Source: Tricholomella constricta
Taxonomy: Eukaryota > Basidiomycota > Agaricomycetes > Agaricales > Lyophyllaceae
DNA length: 64,000 bases
NCBI GenBank assembly: GCA_013368375.1
Contig: JAACJP010000017.1
Coordinates: forward strand, 1 to 64,000
Direction: 5' to 3'
The translations under genes were made by a program, and so were the position numbers. The notes under the pieces are model-generated. The model was not told the DNA's origin, made no database searches, and was given only the letters and a program-made list of their open reading frames with translations. Shown here piece by piece: positions 20,809 to 32,134 of this stretch (its first letter is position 1; each line of letters begins with the position of its first letter).

Positions 20809-21446
20809 TCATTCGTCCTCGCGCAGTTTCTCGATGTAAACAAAGGAGACCACGATTGCATCTGCGATGTGTTCCCCAGCTGGAAGAATCTCTAGGAACG
20901 GGCTTCGAGCTGAGAAGAAGCAGCTATTTCCCCCCGGATTGAAACGAGCAACAAGTGTTTGCTTCTCGTTGTGAGATCGTAACTGAGATAGATAAGGATT
21001 AGCCATCAGATACAGCGTCAGATCCAAAATTCCTGCCTCGGGAGCAGCTGTGCCAAGCTTCCATCTGTACTCGCGGCCATCGGGTGCAGCAAAGACACGA
21101 TCGCTAGAGTTCACATCGTGAGTTACTTATGTAGCTCGAGATAAAGAGTAGTTCCTTACCAGCCGTGCCACCCCCAGCCCTGTTTCTTGAAAAATGACCG
21201 AGTCCTCATTTCTCGGCCATAGAAGCGTAATATCGAGGAACGGAACGACTTCCACTCGATCTGAGCCAGATGGCCGAAAATGTCGCGCATGGAATGATCG
21301 TAAAGAATTTCGTTCCGTAGGATACGAGATACAGTCGTCGTCCGACCAAAGACCTGTGACGATGTTCGGACCTTGTATATGGCTTGACCATTCGCGTCAT
21401 GGTAGGTAGAGTGGAACGCGCGCGGCCCTGACAGATAGAGTTGCAT
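20809..21446 (-). CDS. DUF6593 domain protein
   Basis: Two exons, 21446-21160 and 21103-20809, with donor GTAAGG and acceptor CTCTAG. The chosen start MQLYLSGPRAFHSTYHD puts the domain at the N-terminus, as is usual for these small basidiomycete proteins; an upstream in-frame Met at 21584 would add 46 residues without family features. Domain landmarks are GQAIYKVRTSS, FGRTTTVSRIL, LAQIEWKSFRSSILRFYGRE, and across the splice DRVFAAPDGREYRWKLGTAAPE. Length is about 193 residues. DUF6593 has no known biochemical activity. The final residues (VVSFVYIEKLREDE) look like the closing strand of a beta-rich fold. Confidence 0.8.
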
Positions 21447-22632
21447 CGTAGTTATGGTGTTGCAATAGGTCGCGACTTGCGTAAGGGGGAAGATTTCTTT
21501 GAAGAGTACCTTCGTGGCCTTTGTCTTTCTTATACTGCTAAACTCTGAAAGGCTGTGAAGAGAGGCGCTTTGACTGTGGGCCACAGTGAAAGTCCATCAA
21601 TTCAATGGAGTCATGTTCGGACAGCTAGAGTTTTCGTGGGCCTCTGGCTGAGAGTGTAAAAAAACAACAAGAGAGAACAAAACAACAAACTCATCTGGCA
21701 GATCCGGGGCAACAGTATGTGTCTGGCATCAGTTTCTGGTGGAAAGCTAATCTGTTACCAGCCCTTGTTCGATAAAGTGTATCAGAAAAGCAGTTCGATG
21801 CAGCTTGATAGAGGCGTGTTCTCCACGAGCCCGCAGACACAGATTTGAGGCACCGGTTGCTAAAGGCGGGAAAACCTGCAAACCCTGATTCCGTTGCCTT
21901 GTGGGCGCCTTCGCATACGGTGATCAAGGATGGGTAAATCCCGTTCTCAGGTTGAACAAGGCATTGGGTCACATGGACGTCGAAGTGAATGATGGAACAA
22001 ATTAGGCCGGTCTAGCAACTTTGGCAAACACAACAACTTCATGACTGTTGCCACCCACAAACAGGGCTCTTATTCTCTTCCTTCATTGCTTGAGCTTCCA
22101 TATACCGCATCAGTGATATGCACAAGGAGGACCTATGCAAGCACAGAATTTCTGTTCAATCGGCGGCCATACTTGTCACATCCGACTTTGGAACAGGCAT
22201 TCTCGAAAACTCAAGTACTCCGAGCAAGGTCGACGTTGCATGTCAATGTGCTCTATATTTCCCATGCAGTAGAACTGCCTAACTTTCATCTCTTCCTGTC
22301 AATGGCTGAAGTCTTTTGACTCCCTGGGCCGACGTGTGCTCAGAAGAAAAGCGACCATCATCTTCGGCCTAAGACGGCCTACCCACTGCTAAATTTACAT
22401 TCTGCCAGGGGTTTACAAAACGACATGCCAAGGCATGTGTTACGGAATTACAACGTCCGTGGGACGTAAATGCATTGATGTCTAAGTTTCACTGGCTCAC
22501 CAGACTTCGACGTGCAGCCCCTTATAATGACGTCCATCAAGCCAGAATTTTTTTTTCATCTTCCCAGCGCCGTTGTCTAGGTGAGTCACTTATTTTCTAA
22601 TTGTATGAATCTACTCACACCTACGCAGCATC
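21447..22632. other. no recognisable gene
   Basis: Short frames only (for example 21691-21972 minus and 22041-22319 plus), with no motifs and no joinable exons. The last 100 bases should contain the promoter of the permease-type gene; T-rich DNA is seen near 22548-22556. Confidence 0.4.
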
Positions 22633-23885
22633 ATGGCACTTGCTTTGCTACTTGCGATAGGGACACTGGTCTCGGCATCTATCCTTCCCTCTACAGACTC
22701 GTCGAGTTTGCGACACGATCTTGGAAACATTTTGGAACCTGAGAAAGTGTCCAAACTGAACCCGAAAGTTTTCATTGTATCACTCGTAAGCCTACCATCT
22801 AATACCATGTCCTCCCCGAGTTCATCTCAACAATTCAGTTTGATGCCGAAGGCGACACCTGGTACAACATCCCTGAATTCAACGTCCTGGCGCACAACAT
22901 CACAATTCCAGGTCTTTCTCCTGTATTTCCAGATGCCCATTGCACGCAGGATGGCTCGATCTGCCAGCTTACAGCAGGGGAGGGCGAGATCAACGCCGCA
23001 GTGTCCATCTCGTCACTCCTCCATTCACCAGCTTTCGATCTCCGGAAAACGTACTTCCTCATTGCTGGTATCGCTGGCATCAGTCCCAAAGTCGCTACAC
23101 TCGGTTCGGTGACCTTCGCGCGTTTCGCTGTCCAGGTCACGCTTCAATACGAGTTCGATGCGCGCGAGAAGCCGGTGGAATTCTCGACGGGCTATGTACC
23201 CCAGGGCTCATTCGCGCCTGATCAGTATCCGCGAGAAATCTACGGCACGGAGGTCTTCGAGGTCAACGATGCGCTCCGCAAACTCGCAGTGGGCTTCGCA
23301 AAGACCGCGACTTTGAATGATACTGGCGCTGCACAGGCGTATCGCGCAAATTACGCTAGCAATCCAGCCTTTTTATCAGGCGCCTCTCCGCCATCCGTCG
23401 TCCAGTGCGACACTGCGACCTCTGACACCTTTTGGACCGGTGCCCTACTCGCTGAGGCATTCGAGAACACAGTCAGGCTTTTCACGAACGGCACTGGGGA
23501 ATACTGCACAACTCAACAGGAGGATAACGCCGTTTTAGAAGCGTTGCTTCGCGGTGCCATGACGAAACGTGTAGATTTTTCGCGGATCATTATCATGCGG
23601 ACGGGGTCAAACTTTGACCGCCCGTTCCTCGGTCAAAGTGCGGCAGAGAATAGATTTGGAGATTCGGGTGGATTTACGCCGTCTCTCAACAATCTCCACA
23701 TTGCTGGTGTCAAGGTCGTTGAAGGCATCATTGATGGATGGGACACGACCTTTGCGCGTGGGGTGTCACCTTCCAATTATGTGGGGGATATCTTTGGATC
23801 GTTGGGCGGCGAGCCGGACTTTGGGCCTGGTAGTATTTTTGAACAGCAGACGATATCTCGTAGATCACGCCGCAGGAGGGTGTGA
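22633..23885 (+). CDS. purine nucleoside permease (NUP family)
   Basis: Two exons, 22633-22785 and 22839-23885 (donor GTAAGC, acceptor ATTCAG), giving about 399 residues, the usual length of the family. It starts with a signal-peptide-like stretch (MALALLLAIGTLVSAS). Family landmarks follow: NPKVFIVSL spliced to FDAEGDTWYNIPEFN, QLTAGEGEINAAVSI, YFLIAGIAGISPKVATLG, QYEFDAREKP, GYVPQGSF, DTFWTGALLAEAFENT, YCTTQQEDNAVLEAL, RIIIMRTGSNFDRP. Homologues such as fungal Nup1 are linked to uptake of purine nucleosides, but the fold resembles nucleoside phosphorylases and the predicted protein has no obvious membrane spans other than the leader. An extracellular or periplasm-like nucleoside-handling role is therefore also possible. 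It faces the seven-helix gene tail to tail, 121 bp apart. Confidence 0.9.
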
Positions 23886-24006
23886 TATTGTATAAATAAC
23901 AAGATATATCTAGTAATCTGCAATTCACAGTCACAGTCGTTGCATAAATAATGTATACCCAATACACAATGAAGGGAACGAGAACAAAATTTTCCCAAAT
24001 ATTCGT

Positions 24007-25467
24007 TCATATTGCTAAGTTTGCCTTGTGGTCCAGAGAGCGATGATCGCTGACCTTCGTCAAGGAAGAAATGTTCAATTCGATGTCGTCTGGCGCTTTG
24101 GTACTTCTGCTGCCTTGGGAGCTTGCCCACGACCCAGTGGTTGATTCTAGTGCCGGTCCAGCCGCATGCCATGTGGAGATTTGGGTGGCAGCCGCGGTGT
24201 CAAGAACTGCATGCTGGGAGTGAGCGAGAACAACGATGATGGTTGGATAGAGTCCCTTCCATTGAGCGGAGCGAGTCAGGCAGCTGAAGCCAGATATACC
24301 GGAGGATGCTCACCACTATGACGCTCGTGGAGTAGGAGTATACCAAAAATGCGAAGCTCGATGCATTCTTGGCCTCGACACCAGGAATATTTCCTATAAC
24401 CTGTACGAGCTACAGGACGCACTCAGCGCATGTCAAGATTGGGGGAGAAAATAAACTTACGAAGAAAAGAAGATATAACACGCCGGACTCCACAAGCAAT
24501 GTCATCACTTTCTCCACCCTCGAAACCCCATTGGCGTTTGTACTGTTCACCATCGGCTTGATCGTTCGACGGTACTCCCTGGGGAGAGATTAAGGACACA
24601 AGCGAAACCACGTATGGATAGGCTTACCAGGTTTTGATAGCGATCAAGACAGTTGCCACCGTAGTCGTAGCGAACCCCATGCTGTACGACGCTGTCTGCA
24701 CACCTTTGCAGAACAGTGGCTTTTGGAATGACCCGTTCACGATCTCAGCACCAAGGCGAGCTCCGCAGTAAGTCAAGAGCATCGAGGAGACTGGAAGTGA
24801 TGAGGGTATGCTTCTGATAAAAGACGTGAACACCTACTGAAAGACCCTCCAAGCATAGCCCAGGGAAGAGCAAGAATCCATCGCTGTTTACCGTGCCCAT
24901 AGAATGCATAGACACGCCAGATGATAACAGAATCCCCCAGAAGGCACTATAAATAATGATAAAGAAGATGGCCACATGAGCGATGGGACTACAATTTACC
25001 ATATATGAATAGAAGAGGTCCGTGACAACAAGTCGCCCAAAGATAGTGTGATGTGCATCGGCAAGCTTGACATCGAGTGGGGTGTCTGGGTTGTGTATAA
25101 GCGTCCGTGTTGCCTCGGTGATGAAGTTGACGATGTCTAGGATCCACAGTATAACCGCCATGATGAACATGACCGTCACGATGGCCAAAGTTGTCATTGA
25201 GACTTTTGTACGGCCAATTCGACTTGAAGAAAAAACGTCAAGGCCTGCAGCTGGATGCACCATACACAATGCAGTCATACAGTAACACTCGAATTGCTTT
25301 CACGACAATGACTGTATATATGGCTGGGGATATACTGCGTCAGTGCAATCATAGTCCGATGGCGAAAGGCGACGTACCGAGGAAGAATGTATGGACAACG
25401 ATTGCAACGAAAGTCCGTATGATATCATTGCCGATTGCTTGGAGGACAACAATTTCGTCAGGCGTCA
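24007..25467 (-). CDS. multi-pass (about seven-helix) membrane protein, expanded basidiomycete family
   Basis: Starts at 25467 with MTPDEIVVLQAIGNDIIRTF. Exons joined by eye: first helix VAIVVHTFFL, then AIYTVIVVKAIRVLL, TTLAIVTVMFIMAVILWILDIVNFITEATR, LVVTDLFYSYM, GDSVIIWRVYAFYGHGKQRW, LMLTYCGARLG-like region around 24770, GFATTTVATVLIAIKTW, EYRRTIKPMVNS...RVEKVMTLLVESGVLYLLFF, SFAFLVYSYSTSVIV and LYPTIIVVLAHSQHAV. The C-terminal tail ends before TGA at 24007-24009. The IIWRVYAF motif and the LLVESG helix are hallmarks of a family present in many copies in agaricomycetes; its ligand and function are unknown. Six or more short introns make automated models unreliable here; only the span and the main exons are certain. 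Confidence 0.78.
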
Positions 25468-26948
25468 TGTAGGGAGGGGGGGAGGTAAAGCTGAGCCGAC
25501 AGCACTTTCACGCACTGTATATGTAGTAGTGGGGAGTAAATATAGGCCTTCGAGATACTACCTTCGATGGACAGATGCCAGTGGACGTAGAAGTGTCGGG
25601 CTAAATTCGTCCCGTATTTTTTCGTTTTTAAAGCTGCTCCTGAGGATAAGCCTACCCACTTTTAATGACCATCTCGCTTTGTCGATGTCCACTGCCAGTC
25701 CACGCCAATGGCCTCAAGCCATGAACATGAAGGACGCTGTTCTCCAGATAGGCGTAAGTTTATAGTGGCCAAAGTTCGTGTTTCCACAGGTAAAATCAGA
25801 GCGTATGGTGTAGCGATAGCTTTTTTAAAGCAAGATGTTCGTTCCTCGCTTAGGTAGTGATGGTTTCATCAAAGCTATTTAGAGTTTGTGATCCACTGCA
25901 GAGTTCTTGAACAAGATTGGTGAGTTGACAGCCCCTGCAGAGTTGTTCCGCGCTGAGGGGAAGCTGAAGGTCAGGCGATTGGCAGCGAGGCGAAGCGCTT
26001 ACCTTAAAGAGCACCTAGGAGAGGCATGTCGAGTGTATCACACTTTTTAACGTGGCGGTCATAGCTATCTGGCCGTGTTATGATATCTTTGATGAGCACT
26101 TAGTATACCGATGAAAGGTACTTACTGATCTGGTTGTCGAATTCGAATTTGAACTAACTCTACAGCAAGGAGGACCAGGGAGTCCTCGTCGGCTCGGAAC
26201 GCGGTGCGTTTCCGTTCCGATGGCATTACATAATCCCCGACTCGGTCTGGCATGGAGTAAATTTAGTTGACAGTCAACCAAATCGTGCGTCACATGCTAC
26301 TCCCAATATCTCACTCGATCTCTTTTTGCACTGGAGGTTTGGTAGCTTTGCCGATTCTAGATATTTTCTACGTATGTGTGGCCTTGCTCTTAATAAATCA
26401 TGACTCCTAAATATTGTCTTCAGCTGGGTTCACTTATACAGCCTTGGCAATTATCGTAGCCCTCTGACTCATCGGTGGCCACTTTTTTTGCCAAGGTTCT
26501 CGGGCTGAGGTGTGTTTTCGAAACTTCGTCATCTGCCTGTATGCTCAAACTACGCTACTGTATAGAATCTTTGCATTGTCAAGATCGTAGCCGATTTATT
26601 CTCGTCTTGTTTTACGCGCTTTTACATGATGCCTCCGGGACTCCGATTATGTTCAAGTTTAGAAGCTTAATTGGGACCTGCAGGGGCTTTCAATTCGTGG
26701 TATGATTCATAGTCTTCGATCATGAGGAGGAGATGGCATGTGGCGTGCGGTGATGTGTATCCCACGGATGGTCCGATACCTCGACACTTTGAATGGCGAG
26801 AGGGGATAAACGTGCTGGGGTGCAGGCAGCTAACCCTTGCCCCACGAGTCATCCTCACCCCTCCACGTGATGTATTGGCAGTCCATAAAAAGACCTCAGG
26901 ACCTTTGCTTGGAGCCCGATCGTCTTAATTGTACCCCGGCACATCAAT
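25468..26948. other. no recognisable gene
   Basis: Open frames up to about 120 codons occur (25391-25765) but most overlap the opposite-strand first exon of the membrane protein or lack any motif. The interval presumably holds the promoters of two divergent genes, the membrane protein and the phosphatase. Confidence 0.4.
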
Positions 26949-28105
26949 ATGATTACCGTCACTTTTGTATGAAGTTTTCCACACTTAGTATCCACTATAG
27001 TTGCTGACATCGAGCCCACAGATCCGCCACGGAGAATCTGAAGATAACACGGTATGTCACTCAGTCGAAAAGATCTTCTTCGATAAATCTCCTTCATGTT
27101 GTTGTGATTTCTCAGAAACACATATGGGCGGGATGGAAAGATGCTCCCCTTTCGGAACTCGGTACGCCTTCTATGCCTTCATTGCACACGGTCTAGCGTA
27201 CCGACTTTTTGATTTTAATAGGGCAGAAAGTACGCGAAGGTCATGCATATACCTCTAACCGTAATCACTGACACCACAAACCCCGAAGCAAGCTCAAGCA
27301 GTCGCCAAATCATTAGCCACTACCAAATTTGACTACGTCTATGCCTCCCCGCTCCTCCGTGCTTTCGCCACAGGCAAAGCGATCCACGAATCCCAATCGC
27401 ACAACCCGCCCTTCGCCGTGAACCCAAAGCTGCGGGAACAGCATTTTGGACACGCTGAAAGCAACGCCTGGGCTTTAAGGATTCCCGAAGGCCAAACCGC
27501 AGACTCCCTGATGGCGAACAATATATATCCAGTGCTGCCAACGCGTGCGGACAGGTTCCCGGAAGGCGAAAGCCTCGAGGACCTGGCAAGGCGCGCGGAG
27601 GAAGCCATCGCGGAGTGCGTGATGCCCCACGTGGGCGAGACCGGTGTGCATGTGGCGATCGCTAGTCACGGGCTGTGTATCAGCGAGCTTATAGCTGCGC
27701 TCCTGCGCTTGGATCCGGAGTCGAGGCGCGACGTGTCGTATACCGGGCTTTTGAACACGGCGTGGACGCGTGTGACGGTCTGTTGGAAGGTATGGATGCT
27801 AGGACTGGGTTGACCACGTGTTGTTCCGTAGGTTATATCTCTCCCGTATTGATCTTAACTTTGAACAGAATGATCGCTCAAAGGACTCAGCAGTACTCCG
27901 AGTTCATGTTACTGACGTGAACCAGTGCGAGCATCTGGCGTCACTGGCAAGTCACATCTGGAATTTTCGAGTTGTAAATAACATCCCTGGCTGATGATCT
28001 GATTTGCTTTAGGACACCTCCCCCGTTGCAAAATATAATGAGGCCCGTGCCTTTTTTGGTGGCAAACTAGATGCCAATATTCCTGCGACGACTGCGGAGA
28101 TCTAA
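26949..28105 (+). CDS. histidine phosphatase (phosphoglycerate mutase-like)
   Basis: Seven exons with consistent phase: 26949-26966, 27022-27051, 27116-27161, 27222-27239, 27293-27789, 27869-27946 and 28013-28105. The protein begins MITVTF and, across the first splice, IRHGESEDNT, which is the RHG catalytic motif with the phosphate-accepting His. Then come IWAGWKDAPLSELG, FDYVYASPLLRAFATG, LREQHFGHAES (conserved Glu region), FPEGESLEDLARR and VAIASHGLCISELI (second catalytic His). The C-terminus HVTDVNQCEHLASL and ARAFFGGKLD matches fungal members of this branch. Substrate cannot be told from sequence; small phosphomonoesters are likely. The intron after 27946 begins GCAAGT rather than GT. 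Exon 4 is only 18 nt. Confidence 0.9.
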
Positions 28106-28796
28106 GGGAGATACCCGCGGTCGTTCTTATGCCCTCGCAATACCCGCATTGTAATCATAATCGGCGCGAGCTCATCCATATTACTCACCAGATACATCAA
28201 CAAAGACATTTTATCGAAACGCGCAAGCACCTATTGTCGCCATGCGATATGATAGAATCTGCTCGCGGCCGACTGAAAGCCTTCCTATGTAAGCTACAAC
28301 ATAGCTGGGTTGTAAAAGGAAAATAAAAAATAAAAAAAGAAGAAAACCTGCGCCACGCCGTACAGTTGGCAGAGGTGTGTCGTACTTCGCCGGGAACAAG
28401 CGAGTCCGAGGGTTCAAAAACTGGGGGACGGAACCAGTGCCTGGGTTTGCATGCCTTTCCCTTCTCATTTCCATACATATCATGACATATGGAAAGATCA
28501 GTTATAATCGATCATCATGGAGCGTGTTGACTCCGCAGAGCCTGATACTTCGCTGTCAAGGTCGTAAATTTGACCTTTCTTTTCCGATGCCATAACTGCT
28601 GTCTCCCCTCGTATTTCACGCGTCAATCAAAGGAGGCGTACGGGAGGAGGTTGGGAGGTCCTCCCAACCTCGAGGAGAGTATCTGAGTAACTTGCAATTA
28701 ACTTGAGAAGCACGTGAGTGTGCGAACATCAGCTTCAACGAGGTCGATTCAGTTTGAAACATTTAACCTGCCACCGCGACTGAGAATGCTAGTTCT

Positions 28797-29411
28797 CCCC
28801 AAGGAAAGCTTCCATACCAGTGCCAGGAGCAAAGTGCATATATAGACGCGAATCCTTTCGGCCCGTTTGCAATTGCATCGTTGTTTGATCAATCACCAAC
28901 AGTGAGTTCTATGTGCCCCCAGATTCCTGTCTGAAACACGTCATTTTCCCAGGTAAGCTTCCATACTATCGCTCGCAGCGACGCGCGTGCATCAACGCGA
29001 ATCCTACCGGCGTCAGGAACATCGCGGTTCGATTCAATTGGCTACCTGAGGCTTATTTGCGGCGCATGTGCCTTCCGGCACAGCGCTCCCATACTGATAG
29101 TGCTCCCTTTCCAGGAAAGTTTCTATTCAAACGTCAACAACAAAATATGTATACGGACGCGAATCCTTTCGGCATCTGTGGTATCGTGGCTTCGTTCAAT
29201 GGGTCACCTGAGTTTTATTTCTGCGCGGTCCATATGCTAGTTCACACTGGTTGTCCAAAACACTTACATTCCAGGAAAGCTTCCATACCAGCGCCTGCAG
29301 GAAATTATGTATATATACGCGAACCCTTTCTGTGTCTTTATCATCGACTCCGTCTCCCTCAGCGGTCAGTTCCACCATCGGAAGTCGATCACATACTCAC
29401 ACTTTTTGTAG
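28797..29411 (+). repeat. four diverged copies of a 160-bp tandem repeat upstream of the aegerolysin-like gene
   Basis: Copies start near 28797, 28950, 29110 and 29271. Each has CCAGGAAAGCTTCCATACCA-like DNA followed about 35 bp later by TAGACGCGAATCCTTTCGGC-like DNA. One further unit occurs in the inverted gene copy near 49980-50045. The open frame through this block (28913-29446) is a by-product of the repeat. A TTTTTGTAG immediately before the ATG at 29412 suggests a 5'-UTR intron acceptor. From 28106 to 28796 I see only an A-rich tract at 28317-28345. Confidence 0.7.
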
Positions 29412-32134
29412 ATGTTCGACTTATCCGTCTACGTTACCATCATTAACAAAACCAACGAATATCTGCGTAAAATTAGTACGCATGCTGGAGATGGCACATG
29501 GTTAAACGTTCCTGACAGGATAGAGGCCAAGGACCAGAAATCTTTCCAACTCAAGGATGCCACTGGCTGGTACGGCTCGGATGGCAACTTCGACTTTTCC
29601 GTCCGCGACTCTGACGACAAATCTCGCGCTGACCTCTTCGCCTTTCAAATGTGCCCGTGGGGCACATGGGACAACGAAATCGACCTCACTAAGCCGACAC
29701 CAGAGGCACTCTATGTTGCGACGTTCCGCGCCTCTGTCGACGGCGGAGCGTGGACGTACGGCTATGTCGAGAAGAAAGGGCACCCGGTAACCGTCGAGTA
29801 TACTCTGCAGTACCAGCCAAAGCGCTACAAGTTTAGGCTCGTGCACGTTGCTGCTGTGTCTGCCCATCCTGTGCGCAACTCCCGCGGCGAGCTCATCGTT
29901 GGACGTCACGACATGTGGGATCGTTCGAATGCATCGGACTGGGCAGATGGGAAGCGAGGTTCTTTCCAGCCGAATGTGTTCTCGTACGACTTTACCTCCC
30001 GTATCTCTGATGCTGGCTCCTTGGAGGTGACCATCGAGCCGGTTGACCTGCAGCTTGTTGGCGCCGAAGTCATCCTAAAGGGCACTATCAGCAGCAGCGT
30101 AGTTTTCCAGAGCGACTACTTCTTCATAAAGAACGTCGGACCTCAAAAGGTCACAACGTACGTTGTCCACCCCGCCACGAGCAAGAAGCCATTTTCGTGG
30201 AACTCGGACGTGGAGTGGGGGATGGAGTTGAGGTTGTCGCAGCGAGCTGTTGATTGCCAGCAGCCTACGGCGACCAGGCTCGAACTCTACTGGATTGCGA
30301 CTACTATCCATCGTGCCTTTAACAACGGTATTCCTGTCGGCTTCATGCGCGATATTCTCAAGAAGAGCTCCAGCAAATTATTATCGGACGTGCGTGTAGT
30401 CCCCCAGGCGCCAGTAGCTCCCACTGCTACGCACTCCGATTTCTACGACGACGTGACGCAGATCACCTTTAACGACTTCAACAAAATCTACGACACTGTC
30501 GCGGGTGAGCTCTCTCTCTGTCTGCGTATTCAAATGCGTTTGTCTGACGTTCTTCGACAGGTGCTTCCGCGTTTGGGATGTGTTTCTGGGGAGGAATCTT
30601 TTTCGAATCCTACTACAGAGCCGCCGACGCTAGTGGCGCCACGGGAACCCTTTACCGACATGTCAACTGCATGGACCAAGCAGGCGTGCTGGAACTAGGC
30701 TGCAGTTTATTGGGCGGTGGGCCAGGTGCCAGGCCGACTAGCTGGCTTGGCCAGCAGCCTTTCGGCTTCATCAACACCTGCCATCTCGTCGGTGTCACCG
30801 CTCCCGGCTCTAACCAACTCCTGGATATCAACAATCCGTTCTTCGGGACGCAGTATGACCGTGCATTGCTCACCGACATTAACGATCAGGCCCGAACGAA
30901 ATTCTGGAGCCACGTTTACGTCGGCCACTCAAATCCCTTCCAGCGACAGACAGACGGCATCTACGATGCGTGTGGCGGACCGCACTTTGGGACTGAAACT
31001 CCGGCCGAGTACCTCGCCCAAGTCATTGACACGCAGACTAATCTGTACCAAGCCCAAGGCTGGCAGCCCGGCACCGTCGACACCATAGCTACCGGCGACG
31101 GCGTGACCGGAATCAATGGACAACCCGCCATTGGGGCCCCAGTTCAAGTCGCTGCGGCTGTTCCCGGCACTGCAAGTGCGAGTGTCATCCCGGAGTCGGC
31201 CACAGAGCTCCGCGGTGCGATTCAGGCGACTCTGGATCAGCTCATTCCGCCCACCCTCCCCGGCCTATCTGGTGCGCAGGCATCGGTGACCCACGTCAAC
31301 TGGGCGCACGTCCGGACGTGGCTGAAGCCTGTCCTGGGGGAGACCTGGGATGTCGGGTTTGGGCATCTCACCGTCGGCGATGCGGCCGCCCACGCGTTCT
31401 GGCACCTCACAGAGAGCAGCAGGGGCGGGGGCGATACGCTGCGCATCAACATCTTTGTCGAGTCGGTCTCAGGCATGGACGGGATCGTGGACAGCGGGCT
31501 TGCAGCTGAGGCGGCGCGGAGCCGCCTTGCAGACATCGTCGGAAGCACAGACCGCGACCCTGAGGTATTGTGGACGCCCGGGGGCGAGGCGCTGAGCGAA
31601 TTCGGGGACTACTCCGTGCGGTACAAGGACAACATTGAGGCGGGCCGGATCGTGGTCGTCGCTGGCGGGGTCGTCGTGGACATTGCGGGGCTGAGCTCGA
31701 GCGCGGCGCTAGAGGGGCACGCGCGGACGCTTCTAGGGCACACCGTACGTCGCGATGGGCCGGTACTGGCGATCCCGGTGCTGCGCGGCGGGCCTGTCAG
31801 GACAAGGGGCCATGAGCGCGTCGCGAGGATCACGCTCGCGGGGGAGGAACGCGAGGTTGTCACTGTCAATGGTGTGGGCACCCGCTTTTCGGTTGCTTTC
31901 AGGGTCGAGGGGCTTGTGGCTGCTGCGAGTGCGACGAGCGAGGGTGAGGGGGTGTTGTTTGACAGGTATTCGATTCATGGCGTCGAGGAAGGGACTGGCG
32001 GCGGTGGGCACGCGGTCGATTTCATGTTTGTGACTCGTCAAGTTGGGCGGCATGTCGTTCGACTTCATTTCGCGGAGTCGGAGACGATGACCGTTGCGAC
32101 CGAGGTTATGGAGGTCGAAGTCATCGGAGCCTGA
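29412..32134 (+). CDS. large protein with aegerolysin-like N-terminus and transglutaminase-like middle domain
   Basis: Two exons, 29412-30504 and 30561-32134 (GTGAGC...CGACAG), giving about 888 residues. Residues 1-130 resemble the aegerolysin beta-sandwich: YVTIINKTN near the start, then WYGSDGNFDFSV and MCPWGTWDNEIDL. Residues 135-360 are a second beta-rich region (FRLVHVAAVSAHPVRN). From about 365 comes a domain with GASAFGMCFWGGIFFESYY, RHVNCMDQAGVLELGCSLLG, FWSHVYVGHSN and GIYDACGGPH; the order Cys, His, Asp fits a transglutaminase-like or papain-like fold (inference). The last 300 residues are Val/Ala/Gly/Arg-rich without recognised motifs and end EVEVIGA. Aegerolysins bind membrane lipids and some act as pore-forming partners. 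A defence or toxin-like role is possible but unproven. A deleted inverted copy lies at 48908-50060. Confidence 0.6.

Noticed and set aside
21691..21972. 93-codon minus-strand ORF
   Set aside because: No motif, no joinable exons, and composition not distinguishable from non-coding DNA.
28913..29446. 177-codon ORF upstream of the aegerolysin-like gene
   Set aside because: It is explained by the 160-bp tandem repeats; its residues show only the repeat pattern and it overlaps the true start in another frame.
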